Source of the DNA: Nitrosomonas eutropha
Lineage (GTDB): Bacteria > Pseudomonadota > Gammaproteobacteria > Burkholderiales > Nitrosomonadaceae
Direction: 5' to 3'
Length of the DNA: 64,000 bases
Assembly (NCBI RefSeq): GCF_900116685.1
Contig: NZ_FPBL01000002.1
Span: 1 to 64,000 of the forward strand
Shown here: positions 55,224 through 64,000 of the stretch, piece by piece
Layout: each line of letters starts with the position of its first letter
How positions within the stretch are numbered: position 1 is the first letter of the stretch
The notes under the pieces: model-generated
The model's input: only the letters and a program-made list of their open reading frames with translations
Database searches by the model: none
What the model was told of the DNA's origin: nothing
Program-made: the position numbers and the translations under genes

Positions 55224-56108
55224 TTACTCATTTGCCATTCCCCCTAATGCATCCATCAATTCGGGCAGCAGCTGCCGTAATTCACCTGTCATCAGAAAAA
55301 AGTCACTGCTGAATTGCTCTTCGGCCGTTTCTGCCGGCTCACGGTCGATATCAAGTAAAGTCAGTCGTTTTAACTGTAGATTTTCATCCAGAATAAAAGA
55401 AATTTTGTCTCGCCAGGTCATCGCCAATCTGATAACTTCCTTGCCGGTTTGAACATGTCGGGTAATTTCTTGTGGATCGGGTGATTGCTGCACATAACTC
55501 ACTGAAACCTTCTTATCTTCTCGGCTGCGAAAAATACTATCACTATCAATTGAGAAAATGGAAGGTGGGTCATCCCCTGACAACCATGCCGTCATGGCCG
55601 ATACCGGAGCCATAGTCGTGCTGATTCGTTGCAGGCCACAGCCGGTTGATTTGATAAATGCCTCAATCAAAGTGTCCGCCTTGGCAGCACTTGCCCCTTC
55701 AACAACAAACCAGCCGCCAACCGGATCAATCCAAGCGTGATTCCGTTGCTGAACGGCAAACGCCCGCGACAACAGCTCACGATAAGCTGCTTCCTTGATA
55801 TCTTTCATCTGTTTGCGGCTAGGCGGGTATCCTTGGTGCGATTCCATTTCCTGCGCACGAACTTTGGCAAGTTGATTGACAACTGATACAGGTAACAGCT
55901 TTTTCTCGATCCCCAGCGAGATCAGCATCTGCTGCCCGTAGCTGTAGACCAGATCAGCTTCCTCAGCTCCCGGGGAAACCCAGCCTTTGCTCTGTGCTTC
56001 CAGTCCTAAGCAGCCCTGCAATGTTTGCTTTGCCAGCCGCTCTTTAAGCTCGTCAGGAATGATCACTTCATCGGTAAGACGGTAAATCTGTAAATTTTTA
56101 AACCACAT
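55224..56108 (-). CDS. rdgC: Recombination-associated protein RdgC
   Basis: The 294-residue DNA-binding protein forms ring dimers on DNA and restrains RecA. WFKNLQIYRLTDEV at the N-terminus, GWVSPG and the LPVSVVNQLAKVRAQEME segment (in pieces) fit the family. The ATG at 56108 matches the usual M-WFKN start; an upstream ATG at 56132 would add eight atypical residues. It lies downstream of tRNA-Arg on the same strand. Confidence 0.93.
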   Translation of the reverse strand: MWFKNLQIYRLTDEVIIPDELKERLAKQTLQGCLGLEAQSKGWVSPGAEEADLVYSYGQQMLISLGIEKKLLPVSVVNQLAKVRAQEMESHQGYPPSRKQMKDIKEAAYRELLSRAFAVQQRNHAWIDPVGGWFVVEGASAAKADTLIEAFIKSTGCGLQRISTTMAPVSAMTAWLSGDDPPSIFSIDSDSIFRSREDKKVSVSYVQQSPDPQEITRHVQTGKEVIRLAMTWRDKISFILDENLQLKRLTLLDIDREPAETAEEQFSSDFFLMTGELRQLLPELMDALGGMANE

Positions 56109-56205
56109 GGATTTGTATTGAGATAGAAACACACTATTAACTACAACAGATCCGTGGATTCCGGTAATCCGGATGGGGTCTGTTAACTGATTGGTAAGTT
56201 GTTGG

Positions 56206-56278
56206 CGCCCTGGAGACGAATCGAACGTCCGACCTACCCCTTAGGAGGGGGTTGCTCTATCCCCTGAGCTACCAGGGC
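56206..56278 (-). tRNA. tRNA-Arg (anticodon CCT)
   Basis: On the minus strand the cloverleaf is complete: 7-bp acceptor GCCCTGG/CCAGGGC, D-arm GCTC...GAGC, anticodon stem ACCCC/GGGGT with loop CTCCTAA (anticodon CCT, reads AGG), T-arm GGACG/CGTCT with TTCGATT loop, discriminator G. A CCA end is encoded at 56205-56203. It lies between rdgC and bamD. Confidence 0.95.
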
Positions 56279-56353
56279 GGGGCTGCATTTTACGCCAAAA
56301 TCCTGGATGAACGAAATTGGCACACTCTCCTAATGCAGAAAAAATTTAATTTA

Positions 56354-57157
56354 CTACCAGATTCTCCACCAGGGTTTTGCTACCAGTGAACCGGAGTCTG
56401 TGAGATAAGCACTTTCCGGAAAATTTTTTTTGATGACTTTCTCTGTATCCTCGCGCAAATCGATCATGCCCAACTCGTTGTAGGCACTTGCCATGATGTA
56501 CAGCGCTTCTTCCGTCGCAGGCGTTTGCGGATATTCTTCCAGTACAAACTGCGCCCGCCTGATAGCTGCTATGTAAGCTTTCCGTTTCATATAATACCGG
56601 GCAACATGAATTTCACCTCTTGCCAGCGCATTGACCAGATAAGCCATACGCTGCAGTGCATCAGGCGTATATTTGCTATCTGGATAGCGGGTTACCAGCA
56701 GCTTGAAATCTTCAAATGATTCTCTTGAAGCCTTTGCATCCCGTTCACTCAGATCCTGTTTAATAATTTTGGTGGTTATATACCCCAATAGGCCCTGATC
56801 ATCGTTAAAGCTGGCGAGTCCCTTGATATAATAAGCGTAATCAATATTATGATGATGTGGGTAGAGCTGGATAAACCGGTCTGCCGCTGCAATAGCTGAA
56901 GCCTGTTCCTGATCCTTGTAGTAAGCGTAAGCTATTTCAAGCTGTGCCTGTTGAGCAAACCGTCCGTAGGGATAACGGGCTTCTAGTGCTTCGAATAATT
57001 TGACTGCAGCTGAATAATTACCCTCGTTAAGCTCATTTTTTGCTTCTATATAAAATTTACTCGCAGACCACTGGCTGTTATCAACCGTTTTCTCGGACAG
57101 GATGCCACATGCGGCCAGCAATACCATCAACCACGCTGCCAAAAATTGTCGCAACAT
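56354..57157 (-). CDS. bamD: Outer-membrane assembly lipoprotein BamD
   Basis: The 267-residue lipoprotein (lipobox LAAC, Cys17) is an essential part of the BAM complex. It consists of TPR-like repeats: residues about 33-70 (YIEAKNELNEGNYSAAVKLFE), AQLEIAYAYYKDQ and so on. Length is close to the family (E. coli 245). Its ATG is separated from the divergent rluD ATG by a single base. Confidence 0.94.
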   Translation of the reverse strand: MLRQFLAAWLMVLLAACGILSEKTVDNSQWSASKFYIEAKNELNEGNYSAAVKLFEALEARYPYGRFAQQAQLEIAYAYYKDQEQASAIAAADRFIQLYPHHHNIDYAYYIKGLASFNDDQGLLGYITTKIIKQDLSERDAKASRESFEDFKLLVTRYPDSKYTPDALQRMAYLVNALARGEIHVARYYMKRKAYIAAIRRAQFVLEEYPQTPATEEALYIMASAYNELGMIDLREDTEKVIKKNFPESAYLTDSGSLVAKPWWRIW

Positions 57158-57158
57158 A

Positions 57159-58184
57159 ATGAATAATCTCAGTAACGGGCAAGATGGACGCGATTATAGC
57201 GCAAAGCCCGATTCATCCACAGCCAGCGGCCAGAAAAATGAAGATATTATCGAATTGATCGCGCCAAGCAACCTTGCAGGATTGCGGCTGGATCAGGCAC
57301 TGGCTCAGTTGCTTCCTCAATGGTCGCGCAGCCGGTTACAGCGATGGATAGGAGAAAACCGTGTCAGTGTGGATGGCTCGGCGGGATCAACCAGACAAAA
57401 AATATGGGGGGGAGAAACAATCCACGTCATAGCCGGCCTGGTTGAAAGTGATCAAAGCCATCAGGCTGAGGCGATTCCACTCAGCATTATCTACGAAGAT
57501 GATCATTTGATTGTCATCGACAAACCCGCTAGCCTGGTCGTCCATCCAGGAAACGGTAACTGGCACGGAACATTATTAAATGCTTTGCTTAACCATGCTC
57601 CACAACTAAGCCAGGTGCCCCGTGCCGGTATCGTTCACCGGCTGGACAAAAACACTACCGGCCTGCTGGTTGTTGCTAAGACAATCGAGGCACAACTTGA
57701 TCTGGTCAGGCAATTACAGCAGCGTACCGTCAAACGTCACTATTTCGCGCTCGTGCTGGGCATAATTGAGAAAGATGGCCTGGTAGACGCACCCATTGGC
57801 CGACACCCTGTGCATCGCACCCGCATGGCCGTAGTACAAAATGGCAAACCTGCCCGCACGTATTATCGGATTCTGGAAAGATTTGTTGCCTGCACATTGC
57901 TGCAATGCAGTCTGGAAACCGGACGTACGCACCAGATTCGCGTTCATCTTATGTCTATTGGCCATCCGCTGGCGGGAGATCCGGTGTATGGCAAAATTTC
58001 ATCTGATCCACCAACAGCTGATGCGATCGCACACCTGCCAAGACAAGCGTTGCATGCCCGACAGCTTGAACTGACGCATCCTAACAGTGGACAGATCATG
58101 CGCTGGAAATCTTCGCTACCGGATGATATGGATAGACTCTTGCAGACAATGCGAAAGATCCCACGGCCCATCCCAATATTTTGA
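57159..58184 (+). CDS. rluD: 23S rRNA pseudouridine synthase RluD
   Basis: The 341-residue enzyme makes pseudouridines in helix 69 of 23S rRNA. An S4-like RNA-binding domain (about 45-100; RLDQALAQLLPQWSRSRLQRW, in pieces) precedes the catalytic domain with HRLDKNTTGLLVVAK, holding the aspartate. The ATG 57159 lies one base from the bamD start on the other strand, so promoters must lie inside each other's coding region. The rluC-like alternative is less likely given the bamD neighbour, a conserved pairing. Confidence 0.92.
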   Translation: MNNLSNGQDGRDYSAKPDSSTASGQKNEDIIELIAPSNLAGLRLDQALAQLLPQWSRSRLQRWIGENRVSVDGSAGSTRQKIWGGETIHVIAGLVESDQSHQAEAIPLSIIYEDDHLIVIDKPASLVVHPGNGNWHGTLLNALLNHAPQLSQVPRAGIVHRLDKNTTGLLVVAKTIEAQLDLVRQLQQRTVKRHYFALVLGIIEKDGLVDAPIGRHPVHRTRMAVVQNGKPARTYYRILERFVACTLLQCSLETGRTHQIRVHLMSIGHPLAGDPVYGKISSDPPTADAIAHLPRQALHARQLELTHPNSGQIMRWKSSLPDDMDRLLQTMRKIPRPIPIF

Positions 58185-58377
58185 TGAACCCGTGTTTCTG
58201 GATGCAATCGGTGTGATTGTTTCCGGATTTCTATCCAAAACACAGATAAGCCATAGTTTTCTATCTGAAATAAAATGATTGGCCTATTTATTCGATGCCT
58301 GCCCAACGGTACAATACCGGCCAACGTATCTTACAAACCGTTTCACAAGTAAATGTTATTTTTCTGGAGAAAAAACT

Positions 58378-59784
58378 GTGGCAGCTGATGTTTTAAAGAT
58401 GATTCAGGACCATGAAGTCAAGTTCATTGATCTGCGCTTCACCGATACCAACGGCAAGGAACATCATGTCACAGTTCCCGCACATGTCTTGGATGCCGAT
58501 AAATTCGAGGATGGTCATCCATTCGATGGATCCTCAATTGCCGGCTGGAAAAATATTCACGCATCCGATATGTTGCTTATACCTGATCCGGAAACTGCTT
58601 CACTGGATCCTTTCATGGAAGAAACCACATTGCTGCTGACCTGCGATGTGATTGATCCTGCTGATGGGCAGGGATACAATCGCGACCCGCGATCACTGGC
58701 CAGACGGGGAGAGACTTATCTGAAATCCACCGGCATTGGTGATGTTGCCTACTTTGGCCCGGAACTGGAATTTTTTATTTTTGACTCGGTACGCTGGCAC
58801 ACCGACATGTCCGGGTGCTTTGTCAAGATTGAATCGGAAGAAGCTTCCTGGAGCTCCAAAAAACGCTATGAAGGCAGTAATAATGGTTATCGTCCCGCAG
58901 TCAAAGGCGGATATATGCCGGTGCCTCCAGTAGATTCTCTGCACGACATTCGCTCAGCCATGTGTATGGTGCTTGATGAACTGGGAATCCCTGTGGAAGT
59001 TCATCACCACGAAGTTGCCAATGCCGGGCAATGTGAAATTGGTACTCGCTTCAACAGCCTGGTGAAACGCGCCGACTGGAATCAGCTGATGAAATACGTT
59101 ATTCACAATATTGCTGTTTCCTACGGGAAAACAGCAACATTCATGCCCAAGCCGATTGTTGGTGACAATGGTTCGGGTATGCACGTCCATCAATCCATCT
59201 GGAAGGATGGTAAAAACCTGTTTGCAGGAAACGGTTATGCTGGCATGTCCGAAACCGCACTGTATTACATCGGGGGCATTATCCGACATGCCAAAGCACT
59301 GAATGCTTTTGCCAATCCAGGCACCAATTCGTATAAAAGGCTGGTTGCCGGCTTTGAAGCTCCTGTCAATATTGCCTATTCTTCCAGCAACCGGTCAGCC
59401 GCTGTGCGTATCCCCTATGCCAGCAGCCCAAAACAACGTCGTATCGAAATACGCTTCCCCGATCCCAGTGCCAATCCTTACCTCGCTTTTACCGCTCTGC
59501 TGATGGCAGGATTGGATGGCATACAAAATAAAATCCACCCAGGCGACCCAATGGATAAGAATTTGTATGATCTGCCCCCGGAAGAAGCATCGATGGTACC
59601 CAATACCTGCGCATCACTGGAAGAGGCTCTGGAAAGCCTGGATCAGGATCGTGAATTTTTGACACGTGGCAATGTATTTTCCAACGATATGATTGACGCC
59701 TTTATCAAGCTTAAATCGGAAGAGGCAACATTATTACGTACCACTACACATCCCGTTGAGTTTGCCCTGTACTACAGCCTGTAA
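58378..59784 (+). CDS. glnA: Glutamine synthetase, type I
   Basis: The 468-residue dodecameric enzyme makes glutamine from glutamate, ammonia and ATP. Motifs: [26 protein letters not shown] and the adenylylation site NLYDLPPEE with Tyr397 at the same number as in E. coli, so GlnE control is likely. The start is GTG 58378 with TGGAGAAA upstream; longer frames do not match the family. No sigma-54 site of correct spacing was found in the 193 bp upstream. Confidence 0.97.
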   Translation: MAADVLKMIQDHEVKFIDLRFTDTNGKEHHVTVPAHVLDADKFEDGHPFDGSSIAGWKNIHASDMLLIPDPETASLDPFMEETTLLLTCDVIDPADGQGYNRDPRSLARRGETYLKSTGIGDVAYFGPELEFFIFDSVRWHTDMSGCFVKIESEEASWSSKKRYEGSNNGYRPAVKGGYMPVPPVDSLHDIRSAMCMVLDELGIPVEVHHHEVANAGQCEIGTRFNSLVKRADWNQLMKYVIHNIAVSYGKTATFMPKPIVGDNGSGMHVHQSIWKDGKNLFAGNGYAGMSETALYYIGGIIRHAKALNAFANPGTNSYKRLVAGFEAPVNIAYSSSNRSAAVRIPYASSPKQRRIEIRFPDPSANPYLAFTALLMAGLDGIQNKIHPGDPMDKNLYDLPPEEASMVPNTCASLEEALESLDQDREFLTRGNVFSNDMIDAFIKLKSEEATLLRTTTHPVEFALYYSL

Positions 59785-59939
59785 AAAGACGGTATTAATC
59801 AACGCTTATTCACAGATCACCAACAACACCATCCGACTTAAAATCTAATTTTTACCGGATAAAACCTCGTATTTCTCTAATTCGTTAAATGCGAGGGTTC
59901 GGTTCAAACTCATCTATTTTAGAAATCGGGGTGGTATCC

Positions 59940-60410
59940 ATGAAACAAACTTACTGCAAGATCATACTGGCTGGGGTCATATCACTCGGATTTTCCATTG
60001 TTTGTATGGCTTCCGGTATCCACAAGTTAGTGGATGAGCATGGACGCACCGTCTTTACTAATAATGTAACCAAAAGTTCCATAAAAATTCAATCCGAAAA
60101 ATCCAGATCAACGATTTCCTCCCACCAAATAAATGTTGTTGCCGGAAATTACCCTAGAGTCAGCAAACTGCAGCAGGATCAGCGAGATACCAAACGTCGG
60201 AGAATTCTTTCTCAGGAACTCGCTAATGAAACCAGGTTGCTGGAAGATGCTCTGAAAACAATTGATCTGACTCTTCGGAAAACGGAAAATTATTTACCAA
60301 GTCACCCGTACTTCACGTCAAATTATTTTGATATCCTCCAACTGCGTAACCAGGCAGCTTCACACGAACGTAACATCAAGGCACTTAATGCGGAGCTCAG
60401 TAATCTCTGA
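59940..60410 (+). CDS. DUF4124-type exported protein
   Basis: The 156-residue protein has a signal peptide followed by HKLVDEHGRTVFTN, the short beta motif of DUF4124, and a C-terminal coiled coil. It lies after glnA, where betaproteobacteria often keep such a gene before ntrB-ntrC; those two genes do not follow here. The ATG at 59940 is preferred to one at 59889 because it precedes the signal peptide directly. Function unknown. Confidence 0.7.
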   Translation: MKQTYCKIILAGVISLGFSIVCMASGIHKLVDEHGRTVFTNNVTKSSIKIQSEKSRSTISSHQINVVAGNYPRVSKLQQDQRDTKRRRILSQELANETRLLEDALKTIDLTLRKTENYLPSHPYFTSNYFDILQLRNQAASHERNIKALNAELSNL

Positions 60411-61002
60411 AACAAACCTGGTTGCGGCTAGAATCCGCTGTTTGGTTGGCTGCCTCAGATTTACCATCTTGAATTTCGCAGCCACCTGCAGCTATCTGAA
60501 TAGTATCCATCCCTTTTCCTTATCGCACGATAACTAATCGTGATGCTTCTGAAGGCTGGCGGTCTCCGTTATAATTGGATTTAATATCCGTATATTTTAT
60601 ATTTGTGGATGACGAGTAAGGCCATCGACCAGCATCTGTATTTGAAGAACACACCCTCTCACTCTATTCGAAAACGATCAGATGTCCTCTGCATTTGATT
60701 TGTTGTATCAACCAGCAATCTGGAAAGAAAATTTCATCATAAAAACAAAATCACGATAAACTGCCATCCTTTTGTGCACGCGAAATTTATTATCAGCAAC
60801 TCTCCGGATAAATATTATCAATCCCGGACGGCAACTGAACAAATATGAAACAATTTGAATGTATTGCCTTGACAAAGCCAGTTACAAAAAGAAATATCAG
60901 TTCTGCTCCATACCTAATTAAGCTCCAATCCCGGCATAACAAGCTAGATCCCCGGAACACTACTTTCACAGTAGCACACAACCAGTGTAAGGATATTTTT
61001 GT
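60411..61002. other. 592-bp region without a recognised gene
   Basis: No convincing frame or RNA is seen. ntrB would be expected here by comparison with relatives but no trace of it was recognised. A TTGACA hexamer at 60869-60874 may belong to the promoter of the downstream permease, though no good -10 follows. Confidence 0.4.
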
Positions 61003-61782
61003 ATGATTGACTGGTCCTATACGGCGGCCGGCACCTTCACTGGCTTTATTATCGGATTGACTGGTGTTGGTGGCGGCGCTCTGATGACACCCATCTTGCT
61101 ACTGTTTTTCGGAATATCGCCAACAACCGCTGTCGCTACCGATTTATGGTTTGCTGCCATCACCAAAATAGCTGGTGCACGGATACATCATACCAATGGC
61201 AATGTGGATTGGCAGGTAGTCAAGCGTTTGTGGGTAGGCAGTCTTCCAATGGCTTCACTGACCGTACTACTGATAAGCATGGGGACACATATCGTAAAGG
61301 TGGACTGGCTTACAAAGGGTATCGGTATAGTAGTGCTGGTTACAGCTATCGGATTACTGGTAGCTCCTAAGTTGATCGCTTTTGCCAAAAGAAAGCAGAT
61401 TGGACAGCCGGAACGATTTAAGACAATGCAAGCAGTGCTAACAATTTTCGCAGGCGCAATTCTTGGAGTATGCGTTGCACTGACATCAGTAGGTGCCGGA
61501 GTCTTGGGAAGCGTAATACTTCTGTACCTGTATCCGCTACGTATAACTCCACATCGCCTAGTTGCTACAGAAATTGTACACGCTATACCACTAGCGATTA
61601 TTGCTGGCTTGGGCTATTTATTCGCAGGTATGGTGGACGGAGAGATGCTCATTAGCCTGTTAGCAGGTTCAATACCGGCGGTCATTGCAGGAAGCAAGCT
61701 TGCCAGCAGGATTACAGGACGATGGATCCGATTCGCTTTAGCAATTGTGCTTGCTACAGCAGGGTTGAAAGTTCTTTTATAA
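61003..61782 (+). CDS. TauE/SafE-family (TSUP) permease
   Basis: The 259-residue membrane protein has about eight helices and the family repeats GLTGVGGGALMTPILLLFFG (near 18-37) and ALTSVGAGVLGSVILLYLYP (near 157). TSUP proteins move sulfite, sulfoacetate or related anions. AAGGAT precedes the ATG. Sulfite export is plausible given the cys genes 20 kb away, but this is inference. Confidence 0.88.
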   Translation: MIDWSYTAAGTFTGFIIGLTGVGGGALMTPILLLFFGISPTTAVATDLWFAAITKIAGARIHHTNGNVDWQVVKRLWVGSLPMASLTVLLISMGTHIVKVDWLTKGIGIVVLVTAIGLLVAPKLIAFAKRKQIGQPERFKTMQAVLTIFAGAILGVCVALTSVGAGVLGSVILLYLYPLRITPHRLVATEIVHAIPLAIIAGLGYLFAGMVDGEMLISLLAGSIPAVIAGSKLASRITGRWIRFALAIVLATAGLKVLL

Positions 61783-61889
61783 AGAGCCATTTCAACTGCA
61801 GCACCCCTAGAAAGCTGTAACCAGATTATCCAGACTATTAAATATAGAAACTGCAAAAATAGGGAAAATCCACATCTATTGCAAGTTAC

Positions 61890-62193
61890 TTGTTTATACA
61901 GCTGAGACAGGGTAATTCAGCCAAGAGTTGGGCGTCGATTCACTCAACCAAAGGTGTTAATCGGCTGGTATGTTTTGAAGCAGATCCAGCCAGAGTTGAC
62001 AATACTCTGATTAGACCCGAACAGCTGTACAAAGCAGGAGAACGAGTACGCCTGACTAAAGGCTCATTTGCAGGTATTGAGAGGCTATTTATCAAATGGC
62101 GGACAGCGAGCACCGTGTTATGGTGCTAGTAAAACTATTAAGCAAACCTATTACGATGCGTGTTCTTTTGCCAGTTTACGTAAAGCAAATTAG
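61890..62193 (+). pseudogene. Broken RfaH/NusG-like antiterminator gene
   Basis: Three frames together spell the second half of a NusG paralogue. Frame one has LFIQLRQG, SWASIHSTKGVNRLV and, after a missing stretch, LYKAGERVRLTKGSFAGIE (the KOW motif). Frame two continues MADSEHRVMVLVKLLSKP. A third gives ASLRKAN before TAG 62191-62193. The N-terminal domain is absent upstream. RfaH-type proteins help transcribe long surface-polysaccharide operons, so this function would be lost unless another copy exists. Its end overlaps the nfu stop on the other strand. Confidence 0.7.
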
Positions 62194-62750
62194 CTAGACA
62201 CTACCCGAATATCTGGCTCAATCGTTCTCAGAAGCTGCTCAATTCCACGCAATGTTCCGGAAATCGAACTGGGACAGGTTCCACACGCCCCCTGATAATG
62301 AATACGCAGAACACTGCCTTCCAAAGCCAGCACATGAAGATCACCACCATCATGTTGCAAATAGGGTCGCACCTCTTCTTCCAGTAAAATATTGATTCGC
62401 TCCAATCGTTGCTGATCCTCTTCACTAAGATTTGCCAGCGCCTCGCTAGCAGCAGCAACCACAGTGGCTGATTGATCCGTCGCAGCCGGTGCAGCCCGAA
62501 TTGGATCTGCCACCTCTCGCGCCAGATCCTGCCAGTCTGCACCTCCATCCTGTGTAATCGTGATCCAACGATCCACATAAAAGACATTGATAACATGATC
62601 AATATCAAACAATGCGGCAGCAAGCGGATCATCAGTCGCCTGCTCGGCATTATTGTAAGATTTGGTAACTCCCCAAGTCAGTGGCTCCTTCAGGATAAAC
62701 TTCAATGCATTAGGATTTGGAGTCCCCTCAATTTCTGCAATCTTCGGCAT
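62190..62750 (-). CDS. Fe-S scaffold/carrier protein, Nfu type
   Basis: The 186-residue protein has an N-terminal Nfu/Scaffold domain (TPNPNALKFIL) and a C-terminal NifU-like domain with GACGTCPSS, whose two cysteines bind a bridging Fe-S cluster. It delivers clusters to target proteins. It lies 9 bp after sufU in the same direction, last in the sufS-sufU-nfu group. Confidence 0.87.
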   Translation of the reverse strand: MPKIAEIEGTPNPNALKFILKEPLTWGVTKSYNNAEQATDDPLAAALFDIDHVINVFYVDRWITITQDGGADWQDLAREVADPIRAAPAATDQSATVVAAASEALANLSEEDQQRLERINILLEEEVRPYLQHDGGDLHVLALEGSVLRIHYQGACGTCPSSISGTLRGIEQLLRTIEPDIRVVSS

Positions 62751-62759
62751 GGCTATATA

Positions 62760-63239
62760 TCAGTAATTATTTGCTACGGGCTTGTTTAAGTGACCATCTG
62801 CTTCAGTTGTGGCATCTCCTGTTGAATTCATGGCAGCATGCAGGGTATGCCACGGCAAAATCGCACACTTGACTCTGGTTGGTAAATCACGTACCCCTGC
62901 AAGCACCTTGAGCCGACCAAGATGATCAAAATCCTTGTTTTCTCTACTTACCAGCATATCCCGAAATTCCTGAATTAGAGCCTCTGCTTCCTGACGAGAT
63001 TTTCCCTTGACGGCACTGGTCATCATTGAAGAGGAAGCCTTGCAAATTGCGCAGGATTCACCCTGAAATACAATTTCTTCAATACGTCCATCCAGCATAT
63101 TGACATCCAGATCAATACGATCGCCGCACAGCGGATTATGTCCTGTCGCATGGTGGGTAGGATGGTCAAGAGAACCATAGTTACGCGGCTTGCGATTATG
63201 ATCAAGAATAACTTCCTGATAAATTGATTTCAGACTCAT
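62760..63239 (-). CDS. sufU: SUF-system sulfur acceptor/scaffold SufU
   Basis: The 159-residue IscU-fold protein has the three family cysteines in NPLCGDRI, GESCAICKAS and RVKCAILPWHTL. The spacing with an insert between the second and third is that of SufU rather than IscU. It takes sulfur from SufS. The start overlaps the sufS stop by four bases (ATGA). Confidence 0.9.
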   Translation of the reverse strand: MSLKSIYQEVILDHNRKPRNYGSLDHPTHHATGHNPLCGDRIDLDVNMLDGRIEEIVFQGESCAICKASSSMMTSAVKGKSRQEAEALIQEFRDMLVSRENKDFDHLGRLKVLAGVRDLPTRVKCAILPWHTLHAAMNSTGDATTEADGHLNKPVANNY

Positions 63240-64000
63240 TGCGCAAAAACCTTTTGTACAGATCGAATACCTGCCACCAGAGCATCGATCTCTTTTTTAG
63301 TATTATAAAAAGAAAATGAGGCACGCGACGTTGCCGCCACATTAAAACGCTGCATGATCGGTTGTGCACAATGATGACCTGTACGCACAGCTATACCTTC
63401 CTGGTTCAGCAAAGTACCAACATCATGTGGATGAATACCATCAATAACAAACGATATTACCGCAACCTTATCCGGGCAATCACCTATGATTTTCACGCCC
63501 GGGATCACTCTAATTTGCTCGGAAGCGTAAAGCAGCAACTCATGTTCATAATCAGCAATAGCATCAAGGCCGATCTGCTCCAGATAATCAATTGCCGCAC
63601 CAAAACCTATGGCCGCCGCAATAGGGGGAGTACCTGCCTCGAATTTGTATGGTATCTCGTTATATGTTGTTTTTTCGAAGGAAACCGAGACAATCATGTC
63701 CCCTCCCCCCTTGAATGGCTGCATGGATTCAAGCAGATGCGCCTTTCCGTACAAAATACCAACCCCGGTGGGACCGCACATTTTATGTGCCGAAAAAGCA
63801 TAAAAATCACAATCTAGGTCCTGCACATCTATTTTTAAATGAGGTGCTGCCTGGGCACCATCAATCAAAACAGGAACATCATGCTGATGTGCTATGGCAA
63901 TCATGCGTTTGATCGGATTGATGCTGCCAAGCGCATTGGAAACATGTGATAAAGCTACAAACCGGGTCCTGGAATTAAAAAGTTTTTCATATTCCTCCAC
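63236..64000 (-). CDS. sufS: Cysteine desulfurase SufS (C-terminal 254 residues)
   Basis: The PLP enzyme takes sulfur from cysteine for Fe-S assembly. Visible are LIDGAQAAPH, the lysine motif AFSAHKMCGPTGVGILYG and the catalytic cysteine loop RTGHHCAQP near the C-terminus. The frame is open at the right edge; about 150 residues of the usual 410 lie outside. Its position with sufU marks the SUF rather than ISC type. Confidence 0.93.
   Translation of the reverse strand: MEEYEKLFNSRTRFVALSHVSNALGSINPIKRMIAIAHQHDVPVLIDGAQAAPHLKIDVQDLDCDFYAFSAHKMCGPTGVGILYGKAHLLESMQPFKGGGDMIVSVSFEKTTYNEIPYKFEAGTPPIAAAIGFGAAIDYLEQIGLDAIADYEHELLLYASEQIRVIPGVKIIGDCPDKVAVISFVIDGIHPHDVGTLLNQEGIAVRTGHHCAQPIMQRFNVAATSRASFSFYNTKKEIDALVAGIRSVQKVFAQ

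Noticed and set aside
58185-58377. Sigma-54 promoter upstream of glnA (TGGC...TGC near 58280)
   Set aside because: The GG and GC elements are about 16 bases apart rather than the required 12.
60793-60981. 62-residue minus-strand frame in the gap before the TSUP gene
   Set aside because: No ribosome site or homology pattern, antisense to the probable promoter region.
1-64000. CRISPR arrays, rRNA genes, riboswitches, toxin-antitoxin or defence islands
   Set aside because: Looked for regularly spaced repeats and known RNA or gene motifs by eye; none was convincing apart from the features listed.

Overview
The window looks like a chromosomal segment of a betaproteobacterium, most likely a Nitrosomonas-type ammonia oxidiser (Nitrosomonadales). 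This is inferred from gene order and protein style: lptD-surA-pdxA-rsmA, dusB-fis-purH-purD, a three-subunit pnt transhydrogenase, an APS-reductase type of cysH, class I fructose bisphosphatase and moderate GC by eye. No ammonia-oxidation gene lies in the window, so the genus is not proven.

Layout. Positions 1-1190 hold the edge of a filamentous-phage (inovirus) module: the 5' end of a II/X-family replication initiator, two hairpins, a tandem operator region and a divergent HTH protein. Next come ogt and, convergent to it, the minus-strand cluster lptD-surA-(13-codon leader)-pdxA-rsmA, with a DinG/YoaA helicase divergent from lptD. A purine block follows (dusB-fis-purH-purD plus a lipoprotein hydrolase), then ubiH-like, hisD, hisG, sodB and exbD, all on the minus strand. 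purE-purK-purC run on the plus strand. An EAL-domain protein with both metal-site aspartates replaced and an RpfE-like protein are next, then an eroded IS5-type element and a bfd-bfr iron-storage pair.

Positions 27-43 kb are metabolic: a zinc-ribbon/Sel1 membrane protein, pntAA-pntAB-pntB, a 1183-residue GltD+PyrK fusion resembling a one-chain NfnAB transhydrogenase, and a complete assimilatory sulfate set (cysH-cysD-cysN, cysB, cysJ-cysI). Positions 43-55 kb are mixed: a Tat-exported transglutaminase, a carboxylesterase, a VIT1-type transporter, sixA, a polysaccharide deacetylase, a DoxX/glutathionyl-hydroquinone reductase pair, fbp, a Rieske-FAD reductase, a collapsed BaeSR-like two-component system, an amino-acid permease and a Spy-like protein. 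Positions 55-64 kb hold rdgC, tRNA-Arg(CCT), bamD, rluD, glnA, a DUF4124 protein, a TauE/SafE permease, a broken RfaH/NusG-like gene and the nfu-sufU-sufS iron-sulfur genes, the last running off the right edge.

Themes. (1) Redox and sulfur supply: pnt and the Nfn-like fusion can both move electrons between pyridine nucleotide pools, beside the NADPH-consuming cysJI. (2) Iron: bfd-bfr, sodB, exbD, the VIT1-type protein and Fe-S assembly genes, with two Fur-box-like sites. (3) Gene erosion: at least four degraded genes (TPR protein, IS5 transposase, BaeSR, RfaH) sit between intact housekeeping genes. No CRISPR array, rRNA, antiphage island or secondary-metabolite cluster was seen. No database search was possible; all names rest on motifs, length and context.
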